Assembly: GCF_000633935.1 (NCBI RefSeq)
Contig: NZ_KK214998.1
Span: 1,474,411-1,538,410 of the forward strand
Direction of reading: 5' to 3'
From: Ectothiorhodospira haloalkaliphila ATCC 51935
Lineage (GTDB): Bacteria; Pseudomonadota; Gammaproteobacteria; Ectothiorhodospirales; Ectothiorhodospiraceae
DNA: 64,000 bases
A model generated the notes under the pieces. The model ran no database searches, was not told where the DNA came from, and worked only from the letters and a program-made list of their open reading frames with translations. The translations under genes were made by a program, and so were the position numbers. The stretch's first letter is position 1, and every line of letters begins with the position of its first letter. Of this stretch, positions 53,684-62,582 are shown in pieces.

Positions 53684-55747
53684 ATGAATCGTTCCTCCCA
53701 GGACTCTGCATCCCCACGACATCCCTCCCGCCTCTCCATTCTGGTGAGTTTTTTGGGGTCCATGAACCTGGCCATCACCCTTCTGGTGATCCTGGCGGTG
53801 GCCTCGGTGGTGGGCACGGTGCTGGAGCAGAATCAGCCCTTCCAGAATTACCTGATGAACTTCGGGCCGTTCTGGCACGAGCTGTTCCGCACCCTCAACC
53901 TCTATAACGTCTACGCCGCGGGCTGGTTCTTGTTTGTGCTGGCCTTTCTCGTGGTCTCCACGGCCGTCTGCATCTACCGCACCACGCCGACCATGCTGCG
54001 TGACATGCGCAATTTCCGCCTGAACGTGCGGGAAAAGTCCCTGCGCAGTTTTGCCCACAACGTGCAGAGCGAAACACACCCTGAACCCCCCGCGCAGGTG
54101 CTGGAGCGTGCCGGCAACGTGCTGGGGGCACGCGGCTACCGGGTGCGTCAGGTGGAGCAGGCCGATGGCACTCGCCTGCTGTCGGCCATGCGGGGCAGCG
54201 GTAACCGCCTGGGCTATTTCTTCACCCATGGCGCCATCGTCATCATCTGCGTGGGCGGCCTGATCGATGGCCGGGTGCCCCTCATGCTGGCGGAGATGAC
54301 CGGCAATCTGGTGCTGGAGACGCGGGAGATCCCCGCCTCCCAGGTGCCCGAGCAGAGCCGCCTCGGGCCTTCCAACCCCTCTTTCCGGGGCAGTGTGGAG
54401 ATCCCCGAGGGGCACAGCGCCACCGTGGCCTTCATCACCATCCGCGACGGTTACGTGGTGCAGGATCTGCCCTTTCGCATCGAGGTGAAGGATTTTCGCG
54501 TGGAACGGCACGAGACCGGCCAGGAGCGCGCCTTTGAATCCGACCTGGTCATTCACGATGACGAACTGGACGAGCCCCTGGCCCGCACCATCAGCGTCAA
54601 CGAACCGCTGATTCATCGTGGCTATGCCATCTACCAGGCCAGTTTCCGGGACGGTGGCTCCTTCCTGAATCTGAACCTGCATCACCTGGCGCGGGGGGCC
54701 CGGGATCCGCTGCCGCTGGACACGCGGGTGTATGGCAACCATGTTCAGGAACTGACCGACGGCAGCCGCTACACCTTCGAGTTCACCGATCTGCAGACCC
54801 ACAACATCGGTACCGTGGTGGATGCGGACGGCAATGCCGAACGCCGTGACATGGGCCCGAGCCTGGACTACACCATCCGTGACCCCAGCGGCTCGGGCAT
54901 GTTCTTCCGGGCCATGAAAAACCCCATGGAGCGGGATGGCACGCGTTTCGTGCTCACCGGGGTGCGGCACAGCACCGCCGAGCCGTTCCAGTATCTCTAC
55001 ATGCCCAAGGACCCGGGTGGGGATGGCGTGGATCGCTTCATGCGCATGGTCTCCTTCCTGAACGATGATCAGCAGGTGGCGGATGTGGTGGCCGATGTGG
55101 CCACATCCGCTGCCCGCCAGTTCCAGGGCACCCAGGGCGAGGTGCCCCTGGAGGTGGTGGAGACCATCATGATCCGCCTGATGGATCTGTTCGTGCAGGG
55201 CGGTTACGATGCCATCGTCGCCGATATTGAGCAGCGTGCACCCCAGCAGCAGTGGGAATCACTCATGGACCTCTTCGGTCGGGTGGTGAACATGACACTG
55301 CGGGAGGTGTACATGCGCGTGTTGGCGGAAGAAGGCATCGAATCCATGACCGGCGTGGAAGCGGCTTACCTGGATGACGCCCTGGTGGCCCTGGATGCAC
55401 TGCCGCACTTCGGTTCGGACTTCTTGATCACCTTCAACGACTTCGAGCATGTCCAGGCCTCGGGCCTGATGATCACCAAGGCACCCGGGCAGAACGTGGT
55501 CTACTTTGGCAGCCTGATGCTCATTGTGGGCGTCTTCCTCATGCTGTACATGAGTCATCGGCGCTGCTGGCTGATGGTCCGGCCCGCCGGGCAGGGCAGC
55601 CAACTGGTATTCGCTGGCACCAGCAACCGGAATATGCTGGAATTCGACGAGGAATTTGACACACTCAGTCGTCATGTGCTGGGGCAGGAGAGCCCCGGCG
55701 ATACCACCGGTCACGCCCGGGAAAGCTCGGAGAACGATCCCCGGTGA
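53684..55747 (+). CDS. resB: Cytochrome c biogenesis protein ResB (Ccs1, system II)
   Basis: ResB/Ccs1 and ResC/CcsA form the system II cytochrome c synthetase, which moves haem across the membrane and ligates it to CXXCH motifs. The 687-residue product has three N-terminal membrane helices (about residues 25-45, 80-105 and 175-195) and a large periplasmic domain (about 200-600) with repeats rich in short strands. A fourth helix (about 605-625) carries a histidine after it (MSHRRCW). N-terminal SFLGSMNLAITLLVILAVASVVGTVLEQNQP is the ResB signature. Confidence 0.93.
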   Translation: MNRSSQDSASPRHPSRLSILVSFLGSMNLAITLLVILAVASVVGTVLEQNQPFQNYLMNFGPFWHELFRTLNLYNVYAAGWFLFVLAFLVVSTAVCIYRTTPTMLRDMRNFRLNVREKSLRSFAHNVQSETHPEPPAQVLERAGNVLGARGYRVRQVEQADGTRLLSAMRGSGNRLGYFFTHGAIVIICVGGLIDGRVPLMLAEMTGNLVLETREIPASQVPEQSRLGPSNPSFRGSVEIPEGHSATVAFITIRDGYVVQDLPFRIEVKDFRVERHETGQERAFESDLVIHDDELDEPLARTISVNEPLIHRGYAIYQASFRDGGSFLNLNLHHLARGARDPLPLDTRVYGNHVQELTDGSRYTFEFTDLQTHNIGTVVDADGNAERRDMGPSLDYTIRDPSGSGMFFRAMKNPMERDGTRFVLTGVRHSTAEPFQYLYMPKDPGGDGVDRFMRMVSFLNDDQQVADVVADVATSAARQFQGTQGEVPLEVVETIMIRLMDLFVQGGYDAIVADIEQRAPQQQWESLMDLFGRVVNMTLREVYMRVLAEEGIESMTGVEAAYLDDALVALDALPHFGSDFLITFNDFEHVQASGLMITKAPGQNVVYFGSLMLIVGVFLMLYMSHRRCWLMVRPAGQGSQLVFAGTSNRNMLEFDEEFDTLSRHVLGQESPGDTTGHARESSENDPR

Positions 55748-55792
55748 TCCCCATCAACCTGATTCGATCCAGCACGACGGGAGGTAATAATC

Positions 55793-57139
55793 ATGTCCGT
55801 CCCGCATGACGCCATCGGGGCCGAATACCCCGGCTTCTTCAAACGCCTGTCCGTCACCGATTGGTTGTGGGCGGCTCTGGTCACGGTATCCACCGTGTTT
55901 GTTCTGGCCGTGTTCGGCCAGTACATGGACATCTACCAGGTGATCACGCTGATTGTTCACGCGATCCTCGGGGTCTGGTTGGGCTGGTACTGGAAGCCCT
56001 TCCGGGCCTATGCCGTGGCCGTGGGGCTGCTCAGTGTGCTCGGCGTGCTCAGTTACGGCGATTCCCTGGCGCGGGCCGAGACCAACTTCTTCCTCAAATA
56101 CCTGGTGTCTGGGCAGTCTGCGGTGATGTGGATGTGCGCCCTGCTGTTCATGTCCACGGCCGCCTACATCGCCTACCTCTTCCGCCGCGATGCCTCGGGC
56201 ACGGCGGGCGTGATGCCCGCCATGGTCACGGCTGCGGGTACTGGACTGCTCGGAGGCATGCTGCTCTGGCTGGGGCAGGCCGGCATCGTCCCGGGGCTGG
56301 AATGGGTGAGTCCGCTGGCCTTTCTGGTGGCCGTGGGCGCGTTGACCGGGCCGCTGAGTCGCACCGAGTTCAGTGCCCAGGTGGGCGGCGCACTGGCCTG
56401 GGTGGCAGCCACTTTCGGCCTTGTCGGGTTGTTCGTGCGCTGGCGTGAAACATACCTTCACGACCCGGCCTGGGGCTACATCCCGGTAAGCAACCTCTGG
56501 GAGGTCTTTGTCCTCTTCTGCGTGGTGACGGTGCTGATGTACCTCTACTACGAGCGCCGCAGCCGGAATCGGGGCATGGGGGGGTTCGTGCTGCTGCTGG
56601 TCAGTGGTGCCGTGGCCTTCCTGCTCTTTTACACCCTGGACCGTCAGGCCCACGAGGTGCAGCCGCTGGTGCCGGCCCTGAACAGTTGGTGGATGAAGGT
56701 GCATGTGCCAGCCAACTTCATCGGCTACGGTGGCTTTGCCATTGCCGCCATGCTGGGGGTGGCCTATCTGATGCGGGCCCGCGGCGAGCGTCTTCGCCCC
56801 GACGGTCTGCTGGCCAGACGCCTGCCCGGGCGCCAGGTCCTGGACGATGTCATGTACAAGTCCATCGCCATCGGTTTTGCCTTCTTCACCATTGCCACGG
56901 TGTTGGGTGCCATGTGGGCCGCCGAGGCCTGGGGTGGCTACTGGTCATGGGATCCCAAGGAGGTCTGGGCCCTGATCGTCTGGCTCAATTACGCTGCCTG
57001 GCTGCACATGCGCTTCACCAAGGGCTGGCGCGGCGTGCCCATGGCCTGGTGGGCCATCGTTGGCCTGTTGCTGACCACCTTTGCCTTTGTGGGGGTGAAC
57101 ATGTTCCTGGGTGGCCTGCACTCTTACGGAGCCCTCTGA
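55793..57139 (+). CDS. resC: Cytochrome c biogenesis protein ResC/CcsA (system II)
   Basis: A 448-residue polytopic membrane protein with the haem-handling WWD-type motif GGYWSWDPKEVWALIVWL and conserved flanking histidines (VHVPANFIGYGGFA; AWLHMRF). It belongs to the CcsA/CcmF/CcmC superfamily. A strong GGAGGTAATAATC site precedes the start. It is 45 nt downstream of resB; together they suffice for cytochrome c maturation, and cytochrome c4 just upstream is an obvious client. Confidence 0.94.
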   Translation: MSVPHDAIGAEYPGFFKRLSVTDWLWAALVTVSTVFVLAVFGQYMDIYQVITLIVHAILGVWLGWYWKPFRAYAVAVGLLSVLGVLSYGDSLARAETNFFLKYLVSGQSAVMWMCALLFMSTAAYIAYLFRRDASGTAGVMPAMVTAAGTGLLGGMLLWLGQAGIVPGLEWVSPLAFLVAVGALTGPLSRTEFSAQVGGALAWVAATFGLVGLFVRWRETYLHDPAWGYIPVSNLWEVFVLFCVVTVLMYLYYERRSRNRGMGGFVLLLVSGAVAFLLFYTLDRQAHEVQPLVPALNSWWMKVHVPANFIGYGGFAIAAMLGVAYLMRARGERLRPDGLLARRLPGRQVLDDVMYKSIAIGFAFFTIATVLGAMWAAEAWGGYWSWDPKEVWALIVWLNYAAWLHMRFTKGWRGVPMAWWAIVGLLLTTFAFVGVNMFLGGLHSYGAL

Positions 57140-57142
57140 TCC

Positions 57143-58093
57143 ATGGCACCCGTGCTTGCCGAGCGATACCTTGAACGGCTGGGGCTGGATTCTCAGGACC
57201 CGTCCGGGATCACCCTGGACGGACCCCTGGCCTCCAGCCTGTCCATGGGGCCGAGCACGCCGCCGGTTCAGGGACAGCGCCTGCGCATCCTCAGCTACAA
57301 CGTCCAGGTGGGCATCGCCTCGGGCCGCTTTCACCATTACCTGACCAACAGCTGGAAGCATGTGCTGCCCTACGGCGGGCGCATGGGCAATCTGGACAGC
57401 ATTGCACGGTTCATTGCCGGCTTTGATCTGGTGGGTCTGCAGGAACTGGATGCCGGTAGCCTGCGCAGCAACTTCGTCAATCTGGCCGAATACCTGTCCC
57501 GCCAAAGCCAGTTGCCCTACTGGTACAGCCAGACCAACCGCAATCTGGGCAAGATCGCCAAGCACAGCCTGGGGTTGTTGTCGCGCTACCAGCCCCACTC
57601 GGTGATGGAGCATCGTCTGCCCAGCCGTATCCCGGGCCGGGGGGCGCTGGAGGCCCATTTCGGGGCCGAGAGCGGCGAGGATTCCCTGGTGATCATGCTG
57701 GTGCACCTGTCCCTGGGGCGCAAGACCCGCATGCGTCAGTTGCAGTACATCGGTGAAGTCCTGCGTGATCACGAGCACGTGGTGGTGATGGGGGATCTCA
57801 ACACCCCGACCCATTCGGCGGAAGTACGCAAGCTGGTGCGCAACACCCGCCTGCAGGAACCCCTGGACAGTGCCAAGACCTACCCGAGCTGGCGCCCCAT
57901 GCACGCCTTCGACCACATCCTGGTCACGCCGGGTCTCGGTCTTGAACAGGTGCATGTCTACAACCTCAACTATTCAGACCATCTGCCGGTGGGCGTGGAG
58001 CTGGTCATTCCGGATTCCGTGAAACTGGCCCAGTTTCATGCGGAGGGCCAGGCCGGCGGACACGTGAGAAGAGGCGCTGTGGGTGAACACTGA
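57143..58093 (+). CDS. Endonuclease/exonuclease/phosphatase (EEP) family protein
   Basis: A 316-residue soluble EEP-fold enzyme. Motifs are LSYNVQVGI (residue 50s), the metal-binding GLQELDAG, VHLSLG, VVMGDLNTPTHS, FDHILVTPG and YSDHLPVGVEL, covering the usual catalytic Asn, Glu, Asp and His. It could act on nucleic acids or phospholipids; no signal peptide is visible. It begins 3 nt after resC and overlaps the diguanylate cyclase gene by 11 nt. The same EEP-cyclase pairing next to cytochrome c4 occurs, as I recall, in Pseudomonas. Confidence 0.9.
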   Translation: MAPVLAERYLERLGLDSQDPSGITLDGPLASSLSMGPSTPPVQGQRLRILSYNVQVGIASGRFHHYLTNSWKHVLPYGGRMGNLDSIARFIAGFDLVGLQELDAGSLRSNFVNLAEYLSRQSQLPYWYSQTNRNLGKIAKHSLGLLSRYQPHSVMEHRLPSRIPGRGALEAHFGAESGEDSLVIMLVHLSLGRKTRMRQLQYIGEVLRDHEHVVVMGDLNTPTHSAEVRKLVRNTRLQEPLDSAKTYPSWRPMHAFDHILVTPGLGLEQVHVYNLNYSDHLPVGVELVIPDSVKLAQFHAEGQAGGHVRRGAVGEH

Positions 58094-59426
58094 TGAGGCA
58101 CGCCTCAAGTGCCTGGAGACGATTCGGCAGCTGGAACAGGAACTGGATGATCGGGCAGCCTTGGAGGCCAGCCTGAGGCGCCTGCTGAACCGTTTGTGCA
58201 TGGCCGCCGAGGGCGGGCATCCGCATCTGGACCCGATCCTCAGCCGTCTGCAACTGGATGTGCAGGCAGAAGGAATGCTCACCTCGGCGCAATTGGAGGT
58301 CTACCTGAACGAGTTGTCCGGTCTGTTGCATGATCGCGCTCGGGGGAGGGCTTCCGCAGCCCCGTTGGACGGTTCTGGCGATGCGGCAGAGATTCGCTCC
58401 CTGGGGCTGCAACTGCTGGTGGAACTGGCCTCGTTGCCCCGGCTGCAGGATGCCATGGATCGTCTGCGCCAGGAATTGAGGGTGAGCGAGCGTGTGCCCC
58501 CCTGGTCGGAGTGGGTCTCCCGTGTGGCCAAGGCGGTGCATCAGTGCCTGAGTGACCTTCATCATCAGCGGGAGGAGATGGAAGACTTTCTCCAGGATAT
58601 CACCCGGGAACTGGCCAGCTTCGATGGTTACCTGGCGGGCCAGGGCGACCACCTGCGTGACTCGCAACACAACCGCGAGGCGTTCCAGGGCAATGTGGAG
58701 CGGGAGATGTCCCGTCTGGATAGCGGATTATCGGACAGGACTCTGGATCTCGCCCATCTCAAGGAACTGGTGCGCGGGCGTATTCGGGCCATTGGCCAGC
58801 ATATGGAGACCTATCGGGAGCAGGAGGGCCTGCGGGACCAGGAGGTCCGCATCGAAACCGAACGCTTGCGCCAGCGGGTGGCAGACCTGGAAAAGCACTC
58901 AGCGCAGTTGCGTGAGGCCTTCCTTTGGCAGCAGCGCCGTGCCCATCAGGACAGCCTGTCCGGCCTGCCCAACCGTGAGGCCTTTGATGAACGCATCCTT
59001 GATGAACTGAGTCGCTGGGCCCGCCTCGGCACTCCCCTGAGCCTGGTGGTATGGGACATTGATCATTTCAAGCAGGTGAACGATACCTATGGTCACAGTG
59101 CAGGCGATCGGGTGATCACCACCGTTGCCCAGCGCTTGAGAGAGCGATGTCGGCGCACCGACATGGTGGCCCGCTACGGAGGCGAGGAGTTCGTCATGAT
59201 CCTGGTGGGCACGCCCGCCGCCGAGGCATTGTCTTTCTGCGACTCCCTGCGCCAGGAACTGGCCGATCTGGGTTTTCATTTCGACGGCGAACCGGTGGCC
59301 ATTACCCTGTCCGCCGGTGTGACCGAGGCCCGGGTGGGAGACACCCCGATGACCTTGTTCGACCGCGCCGACAAGGCGCTCTATCAGGCCAAGCACCAGG
59401 GACGCAACCGCTGCGTGCAGGGTTGA
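58083..59426 (+). CDS. Cytoplasmic diguanylate cyclase with N-terminal helical region
   Basis: A 447-residue protein starting with GTG inside the EEP gene. The N-terminal 280 residues are helical with coiled coil (KCLETIRQLEQELDDRAALEASLRRLLNR; QRVADLEKHSAQLREAFLWQQRR) and no membrane segment. The GGDEF domain starts at DSLSGLPNREAFDERI and has an intact GGEEF (about 366-370) with an RRTD I-site upstream. It resembles DgcH-type cyclases of Pseudomonas by architecture and locus. This is the third cyclase in the window. Confidence 0.93.
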   Translation: MNTDEARLKCLETIRQLEQELDDRAALEASLRRLLNRLCMAAEGGHPHLDPILSRLQLDVQAEGMLTSAQLEVYLNELSGLLHDRARGRASAAPLDGSGDAAEIRSLGLQLLVELASLPRLQDAMDRLRQELRVSERVPPWSEWVSRVAKAVHQCLSDLHHQREEMEDFLQDITRELASFDGYLAGQGDHLRDSQHNREAFQGNVEREMSRLDSGLSDRTLDLAHLKELVRGRIRAIGQHMETYREQEGLRDQEVRIETERLRQRVADLEKHSAQLREAFLWQQRRAHQDSLSGLPNREAFDERILDELSRWARLGTPLSLVVWDIDHFKQVNDTYGHSAGDRVITTVAQRLRERCRRTDMVARYGGEEFVMILVGTPAAEALSFCDSLRQELADLGFHFDGEPVAITLSAGVTEARVGDTPMTLFDRADKALYQAKHQGRNRCVQG

Positions 59427-59505
59427 CTGGCCTGGCCGGCGACTTGCCAAGCCCTTTTGGCGCTGGGTAACCTCGAAGACTTCCACACCATCGCAGGAGG
59501 CCGAC

Positions 59506-60420
59506 GTGACAGCCAATCCCGAGCCCGTGATCTTCGGGGAAGTGCTCTTCGACTGCTTTGAGGACCGTTCCGTGCTGGGAGGCGCACCCTTCAATGTAGC
59601 CTGGAACCTCAAGGGGCTGGGGCGCGAGCCGCTATTCATTGGCGCCGTGGGCGAGGATGAACTGGGTGCGCAGGTGCAGCAGGCCCTGTCGGCCTGGGGA
59701 ATGCGCCCCGAGGGCCTTCAGGTGGACCCGGACCACCCCACGGGGCAGGTGCAGGTCAGGTTGAGCGGTGGCGAGCCCCAATACGAGATTCTGGCCGATC
59801 AGGCCTACGATCATGTGGACGTGACGCGTGCTCTGGAGGGGCTCCCCCGCGGCGGCATCCTCTATCACGGCAGTCTGGCGCTGCGCGAGCTGGCGGCCCG
59901 CCATGGCCTGGAAACCCTGCGGGATCACATGGGTGCCCGGGTGTTCATGGACGTGAATCTGCGCGCACCCTGGTGGGAGCGTGAAGTGGTGCATGATCTG
60001 ATGCGCCGAGCCACCTGGGTGAAGCTGAATCAGGATGAATTGTCGGCATTGGCCCCCGAGCCCGCGGACGATCCGGAAGTACAGGCGCGCCTCACCCTGG
60101 CCTGCTTCGACCTGGAGGCCATCATCGTCACCCGCGCTTCTGAAGGGGCCATGGTACTCACGCGGGATGGTGCCGTGCACGCCATGCACGCGCCGAAGGT
60201 TGAGGGGCTCAAGGACACCGTGGGGGCAGGGGATGCCTTCAGTGCGGTCACTTTGCTGGGGTTGCTGGAGGGGTGGCCGTGGGATGTGATCCTGCATCGT
60301 GCTGCCGGGTTTGCAGCCAGGGTGTGCACCCTGCATGGGGCTACCACGGAGGACGCGGGGTTCTATGCGTTGGCTCACGACGCCTGGAACTCTCCCTCCG
60401 GGGAGAAGGCCCGGGGATGA
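59506..60420 (+). CDS. PfkB family carbohydrate kinase (fructokinase-like)
   Basis: A 304-residue ribokinase-fold sugar kinase. It starts with GTG behind AGGAGG. The N-terminal VIFGEVLFDCFEDRSVLGGAPFNVAWNLKGLG resembles fructokinases. The C-terminal anion hole and catalytic base lie in DTVGAGDAFSAVTLLG. VFMDVNLRAPWW and KLNQDEL are typical fructokinase-like segments. The sugar is not certain. It is 79 nt after the cyclase gene and may form the end of the c4 operon. Confidence 0.9.
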   Translation: MTANPEPVIFGEVLFDCFEDRSVLGGAPFNVAWNLKGLGREPLFIGAVGEDELGAQVQQALSAWGMRPEGLQVDPDHPTGQVQVRLSGGEPQYEILADQAYDHVDVTRALEGLPRGGILYHGSLALRELAARHGLETLRDHMGARVFMDVNLRAPWWEREVVHDLMRRATWVKLNQDELSALAPEPADDPEVQARLTLACFDLEAIIVTRASEGAMVLTRDGAVHAMHAPKVEGLKDTVGAGDAFSAVTLLGLLEGWPWDVILHRAAGFAARVCTLHGATTEDAGFYALAHDAWNSPSGEKARG

Positions 60421-60458
60421 GGGGGAGGATCGCACCCGACCCTACCAGCCCGCTGCGC

Positions 60459-60495
60459 CCCTCACCCCAACCCCTCTCCCCAGAGGGGAGAGGGG
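60459..60495. repeat. Intergenic GC-rich repeat with perfect hairpin
   Basis: CCCTCACCCCAACCCCTCTC continues into an 11-bp perfect hairpin CCCCTCTCCCC-AGA-GGGGAGAGGGG (60471-60495). The first 23 nt match 373-395 in reverse. It lies between the convergent PfkB and asparagine synthase genes and could stop transcripts, although only a weak CTTAT tail follows. Confidence 0.65.
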
Positions 60496-60504
60496 CTTAT
60501 GAGC

Positions 60505-62517
60505 TCAGGGATGCCACCCCAGGGCCTCGGCCCGCTTGCGCGCTACCCGGGGAATGTCCTGGGCCACGAAGTGACTGTGCAGCACCTGCACGCCGATCAT
60601 GTGGTTGATCACGGCATCCAGCTGCACCTGGGTTGAGGCGGTGGTGTCCGGCGCATCATGCAGGTCGAACAGGGCCTGTACGCCAGCGGGGTCCAGCAGG
60701 CCCGCTTCCTTCACTGCGTCATCCGACAGATACTGATCCGCCAGCGCCCGCATGGCCGCCCACTTCTTGGGATCGGTATGGGCCGGTGGGGCCATGAAGG
60801 CGAACTTCTCGCGCTCGTACAGCACCTTGGGAAGCAGTCCCTTCATGGACTCGCGCAGAACGTATTTTTCCGTGCGCCCCTTGATACGCATGGATGGGGG
60901 CAGTTGGGTGGCGAACTCCGCCAGGTGATGATCCAGGAACGGCGGACGGGCCTCCATGGAATTGGCCATGTCCACGCGGTCGCCCCCCCAGGTGAGGATC
61001 TGGCCTTCCAGCATGGTCTTGATCCATACGTACTGGGCCTTGTCCAGCGGGTGGCGACCTTCGATCATGTCCCTGTCCAGCGCCTCGGCAATGGCTCGGC
61101 CTGGCTCATAGCCTTTCACCTGCTCGCGCAGGTGCGGGGCCATCAGGCCCGGGGCGTGTTCGGCGCTGGCCAGCCAGGGCTGCAGGCAGGAGGGCGTGAA
61201 GCCCACCAGGGCGTCCAGAGCCGGATCGTGGAGTTCGTTCTCCGCCAGCATGGCCCCCTGGAAAAGCTGGTTGCTCTCCGACAGCAGTTGTTGCCAGCTG
61301 GCACGCTCGGCGGCAGACAGGGTGTCCAGGCCATGCAGGAACATGTCCCGGCGGAAGGAGGGGTAACCCCCGAACAGCTCATCGGAGCCCTCGCCGGTGA
61401 CCACCACCCGGTAGCCGGCCTTGTTCACGTGGCGGCTCATGAGCAGCTTGGCCACGCCCAGGGTGTTGTAGATGGTGCGCTCGGCGTGCCACAGGGTCTC
61501 CACCAGGTTGTCGTAGAGATGATCCGCGTTCAGGGTCATCACGTCCTGGTCGGCACCCACGCTTTCGGCCATCTCCGTGGCGATGGCCGTCTCGTCGTAG
61601 TCAGCATTGTCGAAGCCGATGGTGAAGGCCTTCACCGGGGATTGCTGATGGGCCGCCGAAAGGCCCAGGGTGATGCACGAGTCGATGCCGCCGGACAGGT
61701 AGCAGGCCACGGGCACGTCGGCTTCCAGGCGCAACTGCACCGCTTCCATGAGCCTGTCGCGCACGCCCTCGATGTAGTAGGACTCGTCCTTTTCATCACC
61801 CCGCTCGGACATCAGTGGGAAGTCCATGTCCCAGTAGCGGTCGTCGCGGATCTCGAATTTGCCATGGCGCCGCTCGATGGTGACCACATGGCCGGGCTTC
61901 ACCTGGTTGATGCCTTCGAAGGCGGTCTGACCGGGCACCATGGTCTGCATCAGCTGGTGATAAAGACCCTTGGCCTCGAAGCGGCGTGGCACTTCGGGGT
62001 GGGCAAACAGCACCTTGAGTTCCGAGCCGAACACCAGGGTGCCATTGATCTGGGTCCAGTACAGGGGCTTCACGCCAAAGCGGTCGCGAATGAGCATCAG
62101 CCGGTCATGCTGGCGGTCGTACAGAGCCATGCCGAATTCACCCCGCAAATGCGGCAGCATGTCCTCCAGGCCCAGGTCCTGGTACAGATGCAACACCATC
62201 TCCGAGTCACTCTTGGTGCGGAACTTCGCACCTCGGGAGGTGAGGTCGGTGCGGATGCGTTTGTAATCGTACAACTCACCGTTCACCGCCAGCATCAGGT
62301 TGTTGTCCGGCGACATGAACGGCTGACGGCCACGGTTCTCATCCAGGTCGATGATGGTCAGACGGGCATGGGAGAAGCCCACGCCGCGGTCGTCCTGCAC
62401 CTTGTAGCCGAAGCCGTCGGGGCCACGGTGGTACTGGATGGCCGCCATGGCCACCAGGGTTTCGGGATCCACCGGTTGATGGGGATCGGCGTGCATGACG
62501 CCGGCGATGCCGCACAT
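60505..62517 (-). CDS. asnB: Asparagine synthase (glutamine-hydrolysing), AsnB type
   Basis: A 670-residue class II amidotransferase. The N-terminal glutaminase domain begins MCGIAGVMHA with nucleophile C2 exposed after Met removal, and has YHRGPDGFG and ARLTIIDL. The synthetase domain has the PPi loop LSGGIDSC and EGSDELFGGYPSFR. It makes an amide from a carboxylate using glutamine and ATP: either asparagine or, as in secondary pathways, another amide. Its neighbours, an aspartate carbamoyltransferase-like enzyme and a cysteine hydrolase, leave a specialised role open. Confidence 0.9.
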   Translation of the reverse strand: MCGIAGVMHADPHQPVDPETLVAMAAIQYHRGPDGFGYKVQDDRGVGFSHARLTIIDLDENRGRQPFMSPDNNLMLAVNGELYDYKRIRTDLTSRGAKFRTKSDSEMVLHLYQDLGLEDMLPHLRGEFGMALYDRQHDRLMLIRDRFGVKPLYWTQINGTLVFGSELKVLFAHPEVPRRFEAKGLYHQLMQTMVPGQTAFEGINQVKPGHVVTIERRHGKFEIRDDRYWDMDFPLMSERGDEKDESYYIEGVRDRLMEAVQLRLEADVPVACYLSGGIDSCITLGLSAAHQQSPVKAFTIGFDNADYDETAIATEMAESVGADQDVMTLNADHLYDNLVETLWHAERTIYNTLGVAKLLMSRHVNKAGYRVVVTGEGSDELFGGYPSFRRDMFLHGLDTLSAAERASWQQLLSESNQLFQGAMLAENELHDPALDALVGFTPSCLQPWLASAEHAPGLMAPHLREQVKGYEPGRAIAEALDRDMIEGRHPLDKAQYVWIKTMLEGQILTWGGDRVDMANSMEARPPFLDHHLAEFATQLPPSMRIKGRTEKYVLRESMKGLLPKVLYEREKFAFMAPPAHTDPKKWAAMRALADQYLSDDAVKEAGLLDPAGVQALFDLHDAPDTTASTQVQLDAVINHMIGVQVLHSHFVAQDIPRVARKRAEALGWHP

Positions 62518-62582
62518 AGGAAACTCCTCGTCAATGAATTCGTATCAGCGGGTGCCCGGGATCGAACGGACAGCCAGCAGGT

